From assembly GCA_033765145.1 (NCBI GenBank), contig JANRIH010000032.1, positions 1 to 64,000 on the forward strand: a stretch of DNA of 64,000 bases. Reading direction: 5' to 3'. Shown here one piece after another: positions 1 through 7,441 of the stretch. The translations under genes were made by a program, and so were the position numbers. Every line of letters starts with the position of its first letter. Within the stretch, counting starts at the first letter, position 1. Under the pieces are notes generated by a model that had not been told where the DNA came from, made no database searches, and was given only the letters and a program-made list of their open reading frames with translations. The DNA is from JAGVSR01 sp033765145. Lineage in GTDB: Bacteria > Pseudomonadota > Alphaproteobacteria > Rhizobiales > Hyphomicrobiaceae.

Positions 1-132
1 AAGACGCTCAAAGTCACTCCGGCCATGGCTGCGGGCCTGACCTCGAAGCTGATGACGATGGAAGACCTGTGCGCCATCATGGACGCAGCAGCCCCGAAGA
101 CTGGCCGCCCGAAGAAAATTCAAAACACCTGA
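1..132 (+). CDS. Transposase, C-terminal fragment (cut by window edge)
   Basis: The first 43 codons of the window are open and end in TGA at 130-132. The peptide starts KTLKVTPAMAAGL and ends GRPKKIQNT. The VTPAMAAG segment followed by a short acidic helix and a basic tail is what I associate with the C-terminus of DDE transposases of IS1-like elements in alphaproteobacteria; the catalytic part lies outside the window. The IS right end should lie just after 132, but I could not identify the terminal repeat. The element appears to have landed in a leftward phage gene whose start survives at 193. Confidence 0.6.
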   Translation, partial: KTLKVTPAMAAGLTSKLMTMEDLCAIMDAAAPKTGRPKKIQNT

Positions 133-193
133 GACACCACCGAAACCCGGCCGCGATTGCCAGCACGCGGTCGGCCGTGATATTTTTTGACAT
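77..193 (-). pseudogene. Start of a leftward phage gene truncated by the IS
   Basis: A leftward ATG at 193-191 has a good Shine-Dalgarno (taggaggg, 6-7 bases upstream) and begins MSKNITADRVLAIAAGF. After about 16-20 residues the frame enters the IS sequence and stops at 77. The upstream sequence AGCCTAGGAG is also found as the ribosome site of the gene at 374-628, so both look like members of one leftward operon. I infer that the original gene continued left and was cut by the insertion. The product family is not recognisable from so few residues. Confidence 0.35.
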
Positions 194-373
194 GACATCC
201 CTCCTAGGCTGTCAACGGCCCGCTGCCCGTCGCGCCAACGACGGGGCCAACAGCGGGCCGGATTGTTACTGAGGTAGGCTCATCAGGCGGGGCTGGACCC
301 CGCGACCGTCGCCCCGCGCGGTTGCGGGTGGGCAACCGAAGCGCATCCAAAGTGCGCGGGGCTAGGTTTCGCC

Positions 374-628
374 TTAGGCGATCACTCTCAAAGCGTACCC
401 GAGCGTCCAGGCCGCGCCGCAAGCGACGCAACCGTTCATCGCCGATTGGGCGAGCGTGTCGAGCGCGAGGGCCCGGCCGCCCGCCGTTTCCGATGCTCGC
501 CGGTAGATATCCCGGTGCATCGTGGCGCTGATCCCGGTGAGGATCGCAGCGCCGGCGAGGATGACGAGGGGTGTCACGCCGGCGAGGCCAGCGATCGCTG
601 TTGAGAGGATCGTGAGATAAGCAAACAT
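374..628 (-). CDS. Small phage membrane protein (84 aa)
   Basis: The ATG at 628-626 is preceded by AGGAGAC at a good distance, so this start is preferred over a non-ATG start much further upstream. The first 35 residues contain a hydrophobic stretch (about residues 3-35) with a proline-valine break, consistent with one or two membrane passes. The remainder is amphipathic and ends in a short hydrophobic segment containing two cysteines. It lies at the end of a roughly 275-nt leader read from the promoter at 909-937. The 12-mer TAGGCTCATCAG overlaps its ribosome site (640-651) and recurs at 275-286. Function unknown; a lysogenic or immunity function is possible only from its divergent position. 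Confidence 0.55.
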   Translation of the reverse strand: MFAYLTILSTAIAGLAGVTPLVILAGAAILTGISATMHRDIYRRASETAGGRALALDTLAQSAMNGCVACGAAWTLGYALRVIA

Positions 629-908
629 CGTGTGTCTCCTAGGCTCATCAGTGCCGGCTGCAACCGGCAGACCGTCGAATGTGCGAGCGTGCGCTGGGCA
701 CGCTTCGCCATCGGCGGTTTCGCCTTTGTGTCTGGCCCGCTCGGATCGCCTTCGGCAATACCTCGCGGGCTGGTCGTTCTGTCGTCCGGATGTCCCCGCC
801 TTCTGTCCGCTTGTCTCGCCGGAGGTTTCCGGCTTCGCTCGTCGCGTCGGTCCTGTAGGTCCCGGACCGTCTAGCTCGCCCCGGCGGGGGCCGGCTCGAT
901 CTAGTCTT
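629..908 (-). other. Structured leader of the leftward operon
   Basis: No convincing gene lies between the leftward promoter and the 84-residue gene. The stretch is rich in short hairpins, for example GCCGG/CCGGC at 653-668, CCGGA/TCCGG near 819-832, and a GC-rich fold around 878-893. A frame stays open through it on the minus strand, but it has no plausible start and is arginine-, proline- and glycine-rich, as chance frames in this GC-rich DNA are. I read it as an untranslated leader of about 275 nt. Confidence 0.4.
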
Positions 909-937
909 AATATACGACGAAACGTCGTGTTATTCAA
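909..937 (-). promoter_or_regulatory. Leftward sigma70-like promoter with operator in the spacer
   Basis: On the minus strand TTGAAT (937-932) and TATATT (914-909) are separated by exactly 17 bases, an excellent housekeeping promoter fit. The 17-bp spacer (931-915) is itself one copy of the operator repeat, so a protein bound there would block RNA polymerase directly. Transcription would run left toward the gene at 374-628. Confidence 0.65.
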
Positions 938-1070
938 GCGGGATCACGGAACGTTCCGGCATCAAAGCGGACTCAAAGTCGTGTTTTCTGATCACTTTTT
1001 CGTGAATTAGGGACGATACGTCGTGTTCTATGCCACATTATGCGCACAGCAGCCGACAAAACGTCGTGTT
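915..1070. promoter_or_regulatory. Four-copy phage operator array
   Basis: Four 17-bp sites share one orientation and a common pattern, read on the minus strand as AACACGACGTTTCGTCG. Copies are at 915-931 (perfect), 1054-1070 (one change), 1011-1027 (diverged in the right half) and 969-985 (most diverged). The best copies contain the inverted repeat CGAC-N5-GTCG, as expected for a dimeric HTH protein. Centre-to-centre distances are 54, 42 and 43 bp, close to whole numbers of helical turns. The array separates a leftward operon from the rightward HTH gene, so it is probably the lysis-lysogeny or early control region. Confidence 0.65.
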
Positions 1071-1101
1071 GGTCACGCGCTTCGATTGGATTTGCCCGCC
1101 C

Positions 1102-1473
1102 ATGAGTGCCGCCCCCGTCAAAAAGCCAGTGAATTCGACCGCGACAATGTCCGGCCGGTCGTCGTCGCGTGCCGCCTCCGCGAAGGCGACCCGGCCGCGC
1201 ATGACGGCGGACGAGTTCCGCGCGGCGCTGGCGCGGTTCGGCTACGCTCAGGAGGGATTTTCGCGGGCACTCGGATATTCCGGCCGGGCCGGTCAGCGGT
1301 GGGCCTCGGGCGAGGCCGCGGTGCCGGGTGCGGTCGCGGTTGTGCTGCGATTGCTCATCGCCCGTCCCGAGCAGGCGCTGGTACTGGCGGATATCGCGCC
1401 GATACCGGATGCGGTCCGCGATCGGCGTGGACGGAAGGCCAAGGTGGCACCATCGGCGGCGACGAATGGGTGA
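1102..1473 (+). CDS. HTH transcriptional regulator of the prophage
   Basis: The 123-residue protein has a basic, low-complexity N-terminus (about residues 1-33) and then a helix-turn-helix core starting MTADEFRAALARFGY, with GYSGRAGQRWASGE as the recognition region and a following leucine-rich helix. This pattern matches small XRE-like phage regulators. I chose ATG 1102 because an earlier in-frame ATG at 1030 would put an operator copy inside the coding region; ATG 1201, directly before the HTH, is also possible. It lies immediately downstream of the operator array and is its likely ligand. The next gene starts 8 bp before its stop, implying coupling. It is too short to be a cI-type repressor with a protease domain. 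Confidence 0.6.
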   Translation: MSAAPVKKPVNSTATMSGRSSSRAASAKATRPRMTADEFRAALARFGYAQEGFSRALGYSGRAGQRWASGEAAVPGAVAVVLRLLIARPEQALVLADIAPIPDAVRDRRGRKAKVAPSAATNG

Positions 1474-1642
1474 TGAGATGATGATGGCGACGAATGATAA
1501 TTGGCCCCGCGCGGGCGCCACACCGGCGCCTGAAGCGCCGGCAAAAGATATCCAGGGCCTCTCTCCGCTCCTTCAGCTCGGGCTCGTGAAGGTCGCGATG
1601 GCCGCCGCGCTCGCGGGATTGATTGTGCTGTTTCATCCGTGA
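1466..1642 (+). CDS. Small single-pass membrane protein
   Basis: The frame overlaps the end of the HTH gene by 8 bases and begins MGDEMMMATNDNW; the run of ATG codons at 1466, 1478, 1481 and 1484 leaves the exact start open. It encodes up to 58 residues: a polar, proline/alanine-rich N-terminal half and a C-terminal hydrophobic helix (LVKVAMAAALAGLIVLF) ending at the membrane edge. Such tail-anchored small proteins are common in prophage control regions; the function is unknown. Confidence 0.45.
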   Translation: MGDEMMMATNDNWPRAGATPAPEAPAKDIQGLSPLLQLGLVKVAMAAALAGLIVLFHP

Positions 1643-1916
1643 GCCAGCGCGGCGCGATGGGGGCTCGGATCGCCTTGCTTTCCGAGCAAAGCGGCCCTTG
1701 ACCAGATAACCCAAATCATGTGATTCGTTTTGCCATGCTCGCGAGAGCTGCGCCCGGACGGTTCCACCGCTCCGGGTTTTGCATTTTCCGGGCTCCGATC
1801 CGGCGGCCGACGACACCCTGATCCTTTGTGCGATCGAGACGGCCCAGACCGCGAAGACGAGCCCGCGAAGACGAGCGAGGGTTTTGCCGAAGGCGAAGCC
1901 GAGCGAGCAAGCCAAC

Positions 1917-2090
1917 ATGACCTGCGATTGCCGTGAGCACCGGTCCCGCATTGCCCGCGCCGCGCGCTCGGCGGACGTGCCGCGCGCCCTAGCCGCTGCC
2001 GCGAATGCGGCTAGGGCGCTGGCGGCGCACGCCGCGAAGGCGGCGCGGATCGCGCCACCGGTCGCGCGGCCCCGATTCTTCAACCGGTGA
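1917..2090 (+). CDS. Putative small alanine/arginine-rich phage protein
   Basis: A 57-residue frame starts MTCDCREHRSRIARAARS and is rich in alanine and arginine, with an amphipathic alanine-rich helix in the middle. The frame is also open upstream to 1779. No clear ribosome site is visible and the composition is close to that of chance frames in this DNA, so it is doubtful. It ends 7 bp before the small terminase gene. The preceding 1643-1916 holds no other gene that I can support. Confidence 0.3.
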   Translation: MTCDCREHRSRIARAARSADVPRALAAAANAARALAAHAAKAARIAPPVARPRFFNR

Positions 2091-2097
2091 ATAGAAA

Positions 2098-2691
2098 ATG
2101 GCCAAGAAACGCAAGCCGCGCGTCGGCGAGAAACTGACCGCGCTGCAGGAGCGGTTCTGTCAATCCTATGCGCTCTCTGACAACGGCGCGGCGAGCTACG
2201 CGGCCGCATATCCGAAGAGCCGGAAGTGGACGCCGCAGAGCCGCGCAGTCAAGGCCTCGCAACTTCTCGCGACCGATAAGATTCAGAAAAGACTCGATGA
2301 ATTGAGGGTCCTGGTCGCCGACAAGGCGGAAAAAGCCTTCGACCTCAGCGTCGAGCGGATACTCCAGGAGATGGCGGCGATCGGCTTCTCCAACATGGGC
2401 GACTACCTGCACATCACGGCGGGCGGTGACCCGGCCGTGGCGTTGGCCGATCTCTCGCGCCAGCAGATGGCCGCAATCTCGGAGGTGGTGGTCGAGGATT
2501 TCGTCGAGGGGCGCGGAGATGATGCGCGCGACGTGCGCCGCGTGCGGTTCAAGCTGCACGATAAGCGGGCCGCATTGAAAGACCTCGGCCAGCACTTCGG
2601 CGCCTTCAAAATTCCAATCGAAGGCGAGCTCGGCGGCAAGGGAGGCGGTCCGATCAGCATCATGATCACGGATGCCGACGCCGCGCTCTGA
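2098..2691 (+). CDS. Terminase small subunit
   Basis: The 197-residue protein recognises the packaging site on concatemeric phage DNA and loads the large subunit. After a basic start (MAKKRKPRVGEK) it shows the Terminase_2 hallmark LTALQERFCQSYALSDNGAASYAAAYP-like segment at about residues 14-40, then helical regions consistent with the DNA-binding and oligomerisation parts. The C-terminus (GGGPISIMITDADAAL) is typical of this family. It overlaps the large terminase gene by 20 bases, the normal arrangement. Confidence 0.9.
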   Translation: MAKKRKPRVGEKLTALQERFCQSYALSDNGAASYAAAYPKSRKWTPQSRAVKASQLLATDKIQKRLDELRVLVADKAEKAFDLSVERILQEMAAIGFSNMGDYLHITAGGDPAVALADLSRQQMAAISEVVVEDFVEGRGDDARDVRRVRFKLHDKRAALKDLGQHFGAFKIPIEGELGGKGGGPISIMITDADAAL

Positions 2692-3988
2692 CGCGGGCCC
2701 GCGGACACGCCTTACCCCGAAACAGCAGGAAGCCACGCTTCTTCTTGGCGGTCCCGCCCGCCATGTGATGCTCTACGGTGGGAGCCGTTCGGGGAAAACT
2801 TTTGCGCTCGTCCGCGCATTGATCGTGCGCGCGGCCAAGGCCCCTGAAAGCCGGCACGCGATCTTCCGGCATCGGTTCAACCACATCAAGACGTCGGTCA
2901 TATTCGATACGTTTCCGAAGGTCTCGAAGCTCTGCTTCCCGGACCTCAGAATCGCGATCAGCAAAACCGACTGGATCGCTCGCCTGCCGAACGGCAGCGA
3001 AATCTACTTCTGCGGCCTCGACGACAAGGAGCGTACCGAAAAGGTCCTCGGGCAGGAATTCGCGACGCTCTATTTCAACGAGTGTTCGCAGATTTCCTGG
3101 GATTCGGTGCTCATGGCATCGACCCGTCTCGCTCAGAAGACGGGACTGAAGCTCAAGGCGTATTACGACTGCAACCCGCCCGGCACACAGCATTGGACGG
3201 CGCGGGCATTCGTCGATCGCCGCGACCCGAAAACGCGCGCTCCGCTGCGCGACGGCGAGAATTACGTCTCGCTGGTCATGAACCCGGACGACAACCGGGA
3301 GAACCTGGCGCCTGAGTATCTCGATATTCTGGACGCGCTGCCCGACCGTCAGCGGCGGCGCTTCAAGCTTGGCTTGTTTACGGGCGAACTCGACAACGCG
3401 CTCTGGACCTACGAAAGCGTGGATGGTGCGCGCGGTCGCGGCATGAAACTTGGCGGCGCCGCCGCGGCGTCCGAGATGTGCGAGCGGGTGATCGTATCGG
3501 TCGATCCGTCTGGCGCATCGGGGGCCGAAGACAAGCGGTCCGACGAAATCGGCATCGTGGTCGCTGGCCGGATCAAGGCGGGCCATTACGTCGTCCTCGC
3601 CGATCGCTCGATGCGCGGTTCGCCCGCCCAATGGGCCCGCGCCGCCATCCGCGCGTATCACGAGTTTCGAGCCGATACAATTGTCGCAGAGGTCAACTTC
3701 GGCGGCGAAATGGTGCGCCATACGCTCCAGACGGAGGACCCTCACGTTCCGGTCGAGGTCGTGCATCATTCGCGCGGCAAGGCGGTGCGCGCCGAACCAG
3801 TCTCGAACCTCTACGCCAAGGGCGAAGTCGATCACGCCGACACGTTCACCGAACTCGAGGACCAGATGGTCAACATGACCACGGCCGGCTACATGGGCGA
3901 TCGCTCGCCGGACCGGCTCGATGCCGCCGTCTGGGCGCTCTCGGAATTGTCGCTTGGGCAGACCGTCCAATATTACGGGATGGTGTGA
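2672..3988 (+). CDS. Terminase large subunit
   Basis: This 438-residue ATPase/nuclease drives DNA into the prohead and cuts it. Walker A is GGSRSGKT at residues 36-43, the Walker B-like segment is TLYFNEC about residue 130, and the C-terminal nuclease begins with the acidic VSVDPSG motif near residue 270, followed by acidic and aromatic conserved stretches and SPDRLDAAVWAL near the end. Length and motif order fit a complete PBSX/Terminase_6-like protein. The start at 2672 overlaps the small subunit. Confidence 0.93.
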   Translation: MPTPRSDAGPRTRLTPKQQEATLLLGGPARHVMLYGGSRSGKTFALVRALIVRAAKAPESRHAIFRHRFNHIKTSVIFDTFPKVSKLCFPDLRIAISKTDWIARLPNGSEIYFCGLDDKERTEKVLGQEFATLYFNECSQISWDSVLMASTRLAQKTGLKLKAYYDCNPPGTQHWTARAFVDRRDPKTRAPLRDGENYVSLVMNPDDNRENLAPEYLDILDALPDRQRRRFKLGLFTGELDNALWTYESVDGARGRGMKLGGAAAASEMCERVIVSVDPSGASGAEDKRSDEIGIVVAGRIKAGHYVVLADRSMRGSPAQWARAAIRAYHEFRADTIVAEVNFGGEMVRHTLQTEDPHVPVEVVHHSRGKAVRAEPVSNLYAKGEVDHADTFTELEDQMVNMTTAGYMGDRSPDRLDAAVWALSELSLGQTVQYYGMV

Positions 3989-3991
3989 GCG

Positions 3992-4276
3992 ATGTGGAAC
4001 CCTTTTGCCGGCCACGCGCACGGCGCTGCGTCGCCCGGCCTCCGATCGTTCACCGTGACGCCGAACGACAACGCCGATCTGCCGATGGCGGCGCGCTCGC
4101 TCGGCGTCTACGTGCCCGGCCTCACGTCGGGGCAGGTGGCGTTCGTCTCGATCGACGGCACCGCTGACACCTGGGCCAATCTGCCCGCCGCGTCGTGGAC
4201 CTATATTCCCGTCGGCGTGGCGCGCGTGAAGGCGACCGGCACGACGGCGGGCCTCGTCATCAAGGCGATCGTCTGA
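3992..4276 (+). CDS. Small phage structural protein, spike-base-like
   Basis: The 94-residue protein has the pattern VTPNDNADLPMAARSLGVYVPG followed by beta-rich VAFVSIDGTADTWANLP and a closing RVKATGTTAGLVIKAIV strand. This resembles a small beta-sandwich family seen in phages and gene transfer agents and sometimes annotated as spike base protein. It sits between terminase and portal; its stop overlaps the portal start (TGATG). The role is inferred from resemblance only. Confidence 0.55.
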   Translation: MWNPFAGHAHGAASPGLRSFTVTPNDNADLPMAARSLGVYVPGLTSGQVAFVSIDGTADTWANLPAASWTYIPVGVARVKATGTTAGLVIKAIV

Positions 4277-5640
4277 TGGGCCTCATCGATCGCGCGCGCG
4301 CCGTTTTGGGATCGGCGCTCGGCTTCAAGGCTGCCGTCGCGGAGCCGGTTTCCGGCCGCCCGGCGCCCGTCTATGGCCTCTTCGCCGGCATGTCGGGCGA
4401 TATCACGCCGCAGCAGGCGTGGGCGCTCTATAAATCCGTCGGCACGTTCGCCAAGGTCGTCGATCTCATCGCCGACCAGGTCGCGGCGCTCGTGCCGGTG
4501 GCGAAAGTCGACGGTGAGATCGTCGACGGACACGCCGCCGCACTGCTGCTGGCGAAGCCCGGGTTCAATCGCGACCGTCGGCGGCTCGTCAAGGAAATCG
4601 CCGTCCAGGTGCTGACGACCGGCACGGCCTATGTGCACGTGGTCGGCAATGTGCGGCGCATGCCGCTCTCGCTCGATGTGCTGCCGACACGTCACGCCAC
4701 CGTGATCGAGGGCACCGACGGCTGGCCCGATCAGGTGATGCTGAACGAGCCGCGCCGCACGCTGCGGTTCGCGCGCGAGATGGTCCGCGCCGACTTCCGC
4801 TGGCTCGACGGGCTCGTCGGCGAAATCGTGCCGGTCTACGACATCGCGGGCGACATCAAGGGCGTCGGGCTCTCGCGCCTGCAGGCCGTGCGCGCGGACG
4901 TCGAATTGAAGATGCAGGGACTCGTCCACAACCGCTCGCTGATGCAGAAGGGTGCGCGATTGGGCGGCGTGCTGTCGTTCAAGAATGCGCTGACGCCTGA
5001 TCAGCGCGAGCAGATCATGGCCGATTTCCGCGACAGCGCCCAGGGCGCCAGGAACGCCGGCGGCGTCTTGATCACCGGCGGCGGCGAGGCCGACTTCACG
5101 TCGATGATGATGACGCCGCGCGACATGGACTGGGGCGCGCTCGTCAAGGCCGTCGATGAGGCGATCGTCGCCCGCTACAACGTGCCGACCACGCTCTTTG
5201 CCGTCGAGGCCCAGACCTTCAACAATTACGAGGCGGCGTGGCGCGCGTTCTACGACAACGCCGTGCTGCCGACGTTCGCGATCGTCTACGGCGCGCTCGC
5301 CCGCACGCTCTCGCATCGGTTGGGCGAAGAGATCGAACTCGTCCACGACGAATTGACCGCGAACGTGCTTGCGAAACAGGCGATCGAAAAGGCCGACTCG
5401 CTTCTATCGGGCGGCATGATCACGAAGAACGAAGCGCGCATGATCGTCGGCTACGAGCCGATGGCCGGCGGCGACAACATCCTCGACATGCCGGGCCTCG
5501 TGCCGACCTACACGGATCTGTTCACCGGCTTCGGCGACGACGCCGCGCCGAACCGCGCGGGCGCGGGCGAGGACCGGGACGACGATGACGCCGCAGGCGA
5601 TCCTCCACCGAAAGCTCCGGCTCGAGCGGCGCTCAACTGA
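4276..5640 (+). CDS. Phage portal protein, HK97 family
   Basis: The 454-residue protein forms the dodecameric ring through which DNA enters the head. Signs are the start MGLIDRARAV, the ALYKSVGTFAKVVDLIADQVA helix, the GLSRLQAVRADVELK region, and a C-terminal helix with PTTLFAVEAQTFNNYEAAWRAFYDNAVLPT typical of HK97-like portals. It ends in an acidic, alanine/proline-rich tail. I chose ATG 4276 because it overlaps the preceding stop; the in-frame extension to 4195 lies over the previous gene. Its end overlaps the next gene by 56 bases. Confidence 0.92.
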   Translation: MGLIDRARAVLGSALGFKAAVAEPVSGRPAPVYGLFAGMSGDITPQQAWALYKSVGTFAKVVDLIADQVAALVPVAKVDGEIVDGHAAALLLAKPGFNRDRRRLVKEIAVQVLTTGTAYVHVVGNVRRMPLSLDVLPTRHATVIEGTDGWPDQVMLNEPRRTLRFAREMVRADFRWLDGLVGEIVPVYDIAGDIKGVGLSRLQAVRADVELKMQGLVHNRSLMQKGARLGGVLSFKNALTPDQREQIMADFRDSAQGARNAGGVLITGGGEADFTSMMMTPRDMDWGALVKAVDEAIVARYNVPTTLFAVEAQTFNNYEAAWRAFYDNAVLPTFAIVYGALARTLSHRLGEEIELVHDELTANVLAKQAIEKADSLLSGGMITKNEARMIVGYEPMAGGDNILDMPGLVPTYTDLFTGFGDDAAPNRAGAGEDRDDDDAAGDPPPKAPARAALN

Positions 5641-6745
5641 GGCGTTGGCCCGCTGGGCGCGGACGTTTCTCTCGGCCTGGGCGGACGAGAGATCGCGCGG
5701 GTTCGGCGGCGAGGCCGCGGCCGGTGAGGCGCGTATCGATCTTCGCCGCGTGCTTGAAACACACTACGCCGCGATCGTGGCCGCATTCGATCCGGATGCG
5801 ATGATCGCGGGCGAAACACTCGGTCTCGCGGCGGTTCGTGACCCGCGCCTCGCGCAGTCGCTGGCCTCGAAGGCCGCGCGCCAGGCAGACTGGATCATCG
5901 CGTCGATCGTGAAGGATCTGCGGGCCGCCGAAAGCGCGCAGAAATCGGACGCGGCTGTGATGCCCAAGGTGGGCGGCAAATGGTCCGTCGTGCTGATTTC
6001 AACGCTGAAAGCCGTCGCGAAATCGCTCGGCACGCGGCTCGCGGCCATCGCGAACGCGAACACGCAGGACGTGTCGGAAGCTGTCCGCGCCGCGGCCGCC
6101 GCGCGCGGACGGATCACCGTCGTGCCGCCCGGCGCAGAACAATGCGTAATCGTCAAGGTCTGGAACTCGCTCCTCGACGGCCGCGAACGCGAAGCGCATC
6201 GCCTCGCTCACAATCAGTCGCAGCTCGTCGAGAACCCGTTCGAGGTTGGCGGAGAGGTGCTGCGGTTCCCGGGCGACAGCTCGCTCGGGGCGTCGATCGG
6301 CAACACGATCAACTGCCGCTGCTGGGCCGATTACTACCTCCAGAAGCCGGACGGGACGCGCGTGCCGCTCGGTGTCGCGACGCCGAAGCTGCCGGCCCGC
6401 CGTCAGCGTGCGCCGGGCGCGCCGATCGGCTCGAACCGGCCGAAAACGCCCACGATCTCTGTCACGTTTCCGACCGGACGCATGAGCGCGACGGTCGTGC
6501 TGCCGGATGGCGGCATTGCCATGATGACGGTCCGGGACGGGGCCATGACCATCCGGCGCGGGCGCGACGTCGTCGCCTCGGCGTCCATTTATCGCGGCCC
6601 GGACGGCCGCCATGTTCTCGGCGCGCCGTCGATCGCGCCCGACTACCGGGGGACGGGATTGGACGGGCTCATGCGCCGGTCCGTGGAAGCCACGAACGCG
6701 ATGGCGGATGAAGCGGCGCGCCGTGCGCCCGCCCGCTCACCCTGA
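5585..6745 (+). CDS. Phage head morphogenesis protein (SPP1 gp7 / Mu F-like)
   Basis: This 386-residue protein has an N-terminal helical region and, at about residues 200-255, the minor-head-protein signature AHNQSQLVENPFEVGG...FPGDSSLGASIGNTINCRCWADY. The terminal NCRC cysteine motif is diagnostic of the Mu F-like family. The C-terminal 120 residues (beta-rich, then GLDGLMRRSVEATNAM) look like an added domain not needed for the family call. Proteins of this family sit inside the portal and help head assembly or DNA protection. The gene lies between portal and protease as usual. Confidence 0.85.
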   Translation: MTPQAILHRKLRLERRSTEALARWARTFLSAWADERSRGFGGEAAAGEARIDLRRVLETHYAAIVAAFDPDAMIAGETLGLAAVRDPRLAQSLASKAARQADWIIASIVKDLRAAESAQKSDAAVMPKVGGKWSVVLISTLKAVAKSLGTRLAAIANANTQDVSEAVRAAAAARGRITVVPPGAEQCVIVKVWNSLLDGREREAHRLAHNQSQLVENPFEVGGEVLRFPGDSSLGASIGNTINCRCWADYYLQKPDGTRVPLGVATPKLPARRQRAPGAPIGSNRPKTPTISVTFPTGRMSATVVLPDGGIAMMTVRDGAMTIRRGRDVVASASIYRGPDGRHVLGAPSIAPDYRGTGLDGLMRRSVEATNAMADEAARRAPARSP

Positions 6746-6759
6746 AGGACAGCCGAGAC

Positions 6760-7440
6760 ATGCTGCGCGAGTACGGCCACCTCGTCGACATCGAGGAGAA
6801 GGGCGTCGTCGAGGGCGACGACGTCTGGACGATCACGGGCTATGCGTCCGTGTTCGGCAACGAGGATCTAGGCGGAGACGTCGTCGTCAAGGGTGCGTTC
6901 GCCGACAGTCTCGCCAAGCGCGGCATGCCGCTGTTTTTCTTCAACCACAAGATGGAAGACGCGCCGATCGGCGCGATCGTCGACGCCAAGGAAGACGCGC
7001 GCGGGCTGTGGTTCAAGGGCGAGCTGCCGAAGGACGACGCCTTCGTCGCGAAGCGCCTCATCCCGCAGGTCAAGCGCCGCGGCCTCAAAGGCGTGTCGAT
7101 CGGCTATCGCGTGAAGCAGAAATCGATGAAGGGCGGTCTGCGCCACATCGAAAAAGCCGATCTCTTCGAGATCAGCCTCGTCAACATGCCGATGAACCCC
7201 GAGGCGACGGTTTCGACCGTCAAATCCGAGCGGCTCGGCATCAAGGACTGGAACGAATTCTCCGATCGTGAGCGCGAGGCTCACCTGAAAGCGGTTGGCA
7301 TCTCGGATGAGCTGGCCAAGCGCATCGTGCGTCTCGACCGGGATGGTCGCGGCGAGAAGAGCCGGCGGGAGGCCGGTGAGGGCAAGGCGGGTGTTTTCGA
7401 TCTCGCCGGCATGATCCGCAACACAGCAGAAGGGCTCTAG
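6760..7440 (+). CDS. Prohead maturation protease (peptidase U35/S78)
   Basis: The 226-residue serine protease removes the capsid delta domain during head maturation. The family pattern is visible: TGYASVFGNEDLGGDVVVKGAF at residues 26-47, the catalytic His63 in FFNHKM, and the catalytic Ser113 in LKGVSIGY, followed by LFEISLVNMPMNPEATV. The last 50 residues are charged and probably act in self-processing or capsid contact. It directly precedes the major capsid gene with one base between stop and start. Confidence 0.93.
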   Translation: MLREYGHLVDIEEKGVVEGDDVWTITGYASVFGNEDLGGDVVVKGAFADSLAKRGMPLFFFNHKMEDAPIGAIVDAKEDARGLWFKGELPKDDAFVAKRLIPQVKRRGLKGVSIGYRVKQKSMKGGLRHIEKADLFEISLVNMPMNPEATVSTVKSERLGIKDWNEFSDREREAHLKAVGISDELAKRIVRLDRDGRGEKSRREAGEGKAGVFDLAGMIRNTAEGL

Positions 7441-7441
7441 A

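Noticed and set aside
640..651. CTGATGAG on the minus strand, resembling the hammerhead ribozyme core
   Set aside because: No GAAA partner, stem II or cleavage triplet can be arranged around either copy (640-651, 275-286).
374..937. A 187-codon leftward frame through the leader
   Set aside because: It starts at TTG inside the promoter's -35 box and its first 100 residues are low-information Arg/Gly/Pro sequence. The ATG at 628 with a strong ribosome site is preferred.
1698..1726. Possible late promoter with TTGACC before the small terminase gene
   Set aside because: At 16-18 bp spacing the -10 candidates (for example TGATTC) match the consensus too poorly.
2666..4021. Long antisense frame of about 450 codons opposite the terminase
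   Set aside because: High-GC coding DNA leaves the antisense third-position frame open. Its product is rich in Arg/His/Asp with no motif, and the plus-strand terminase is certain. The same applies to other long antisense frames at 4201-5346, 14670-16487, 20048-21553 and 27126-29309.
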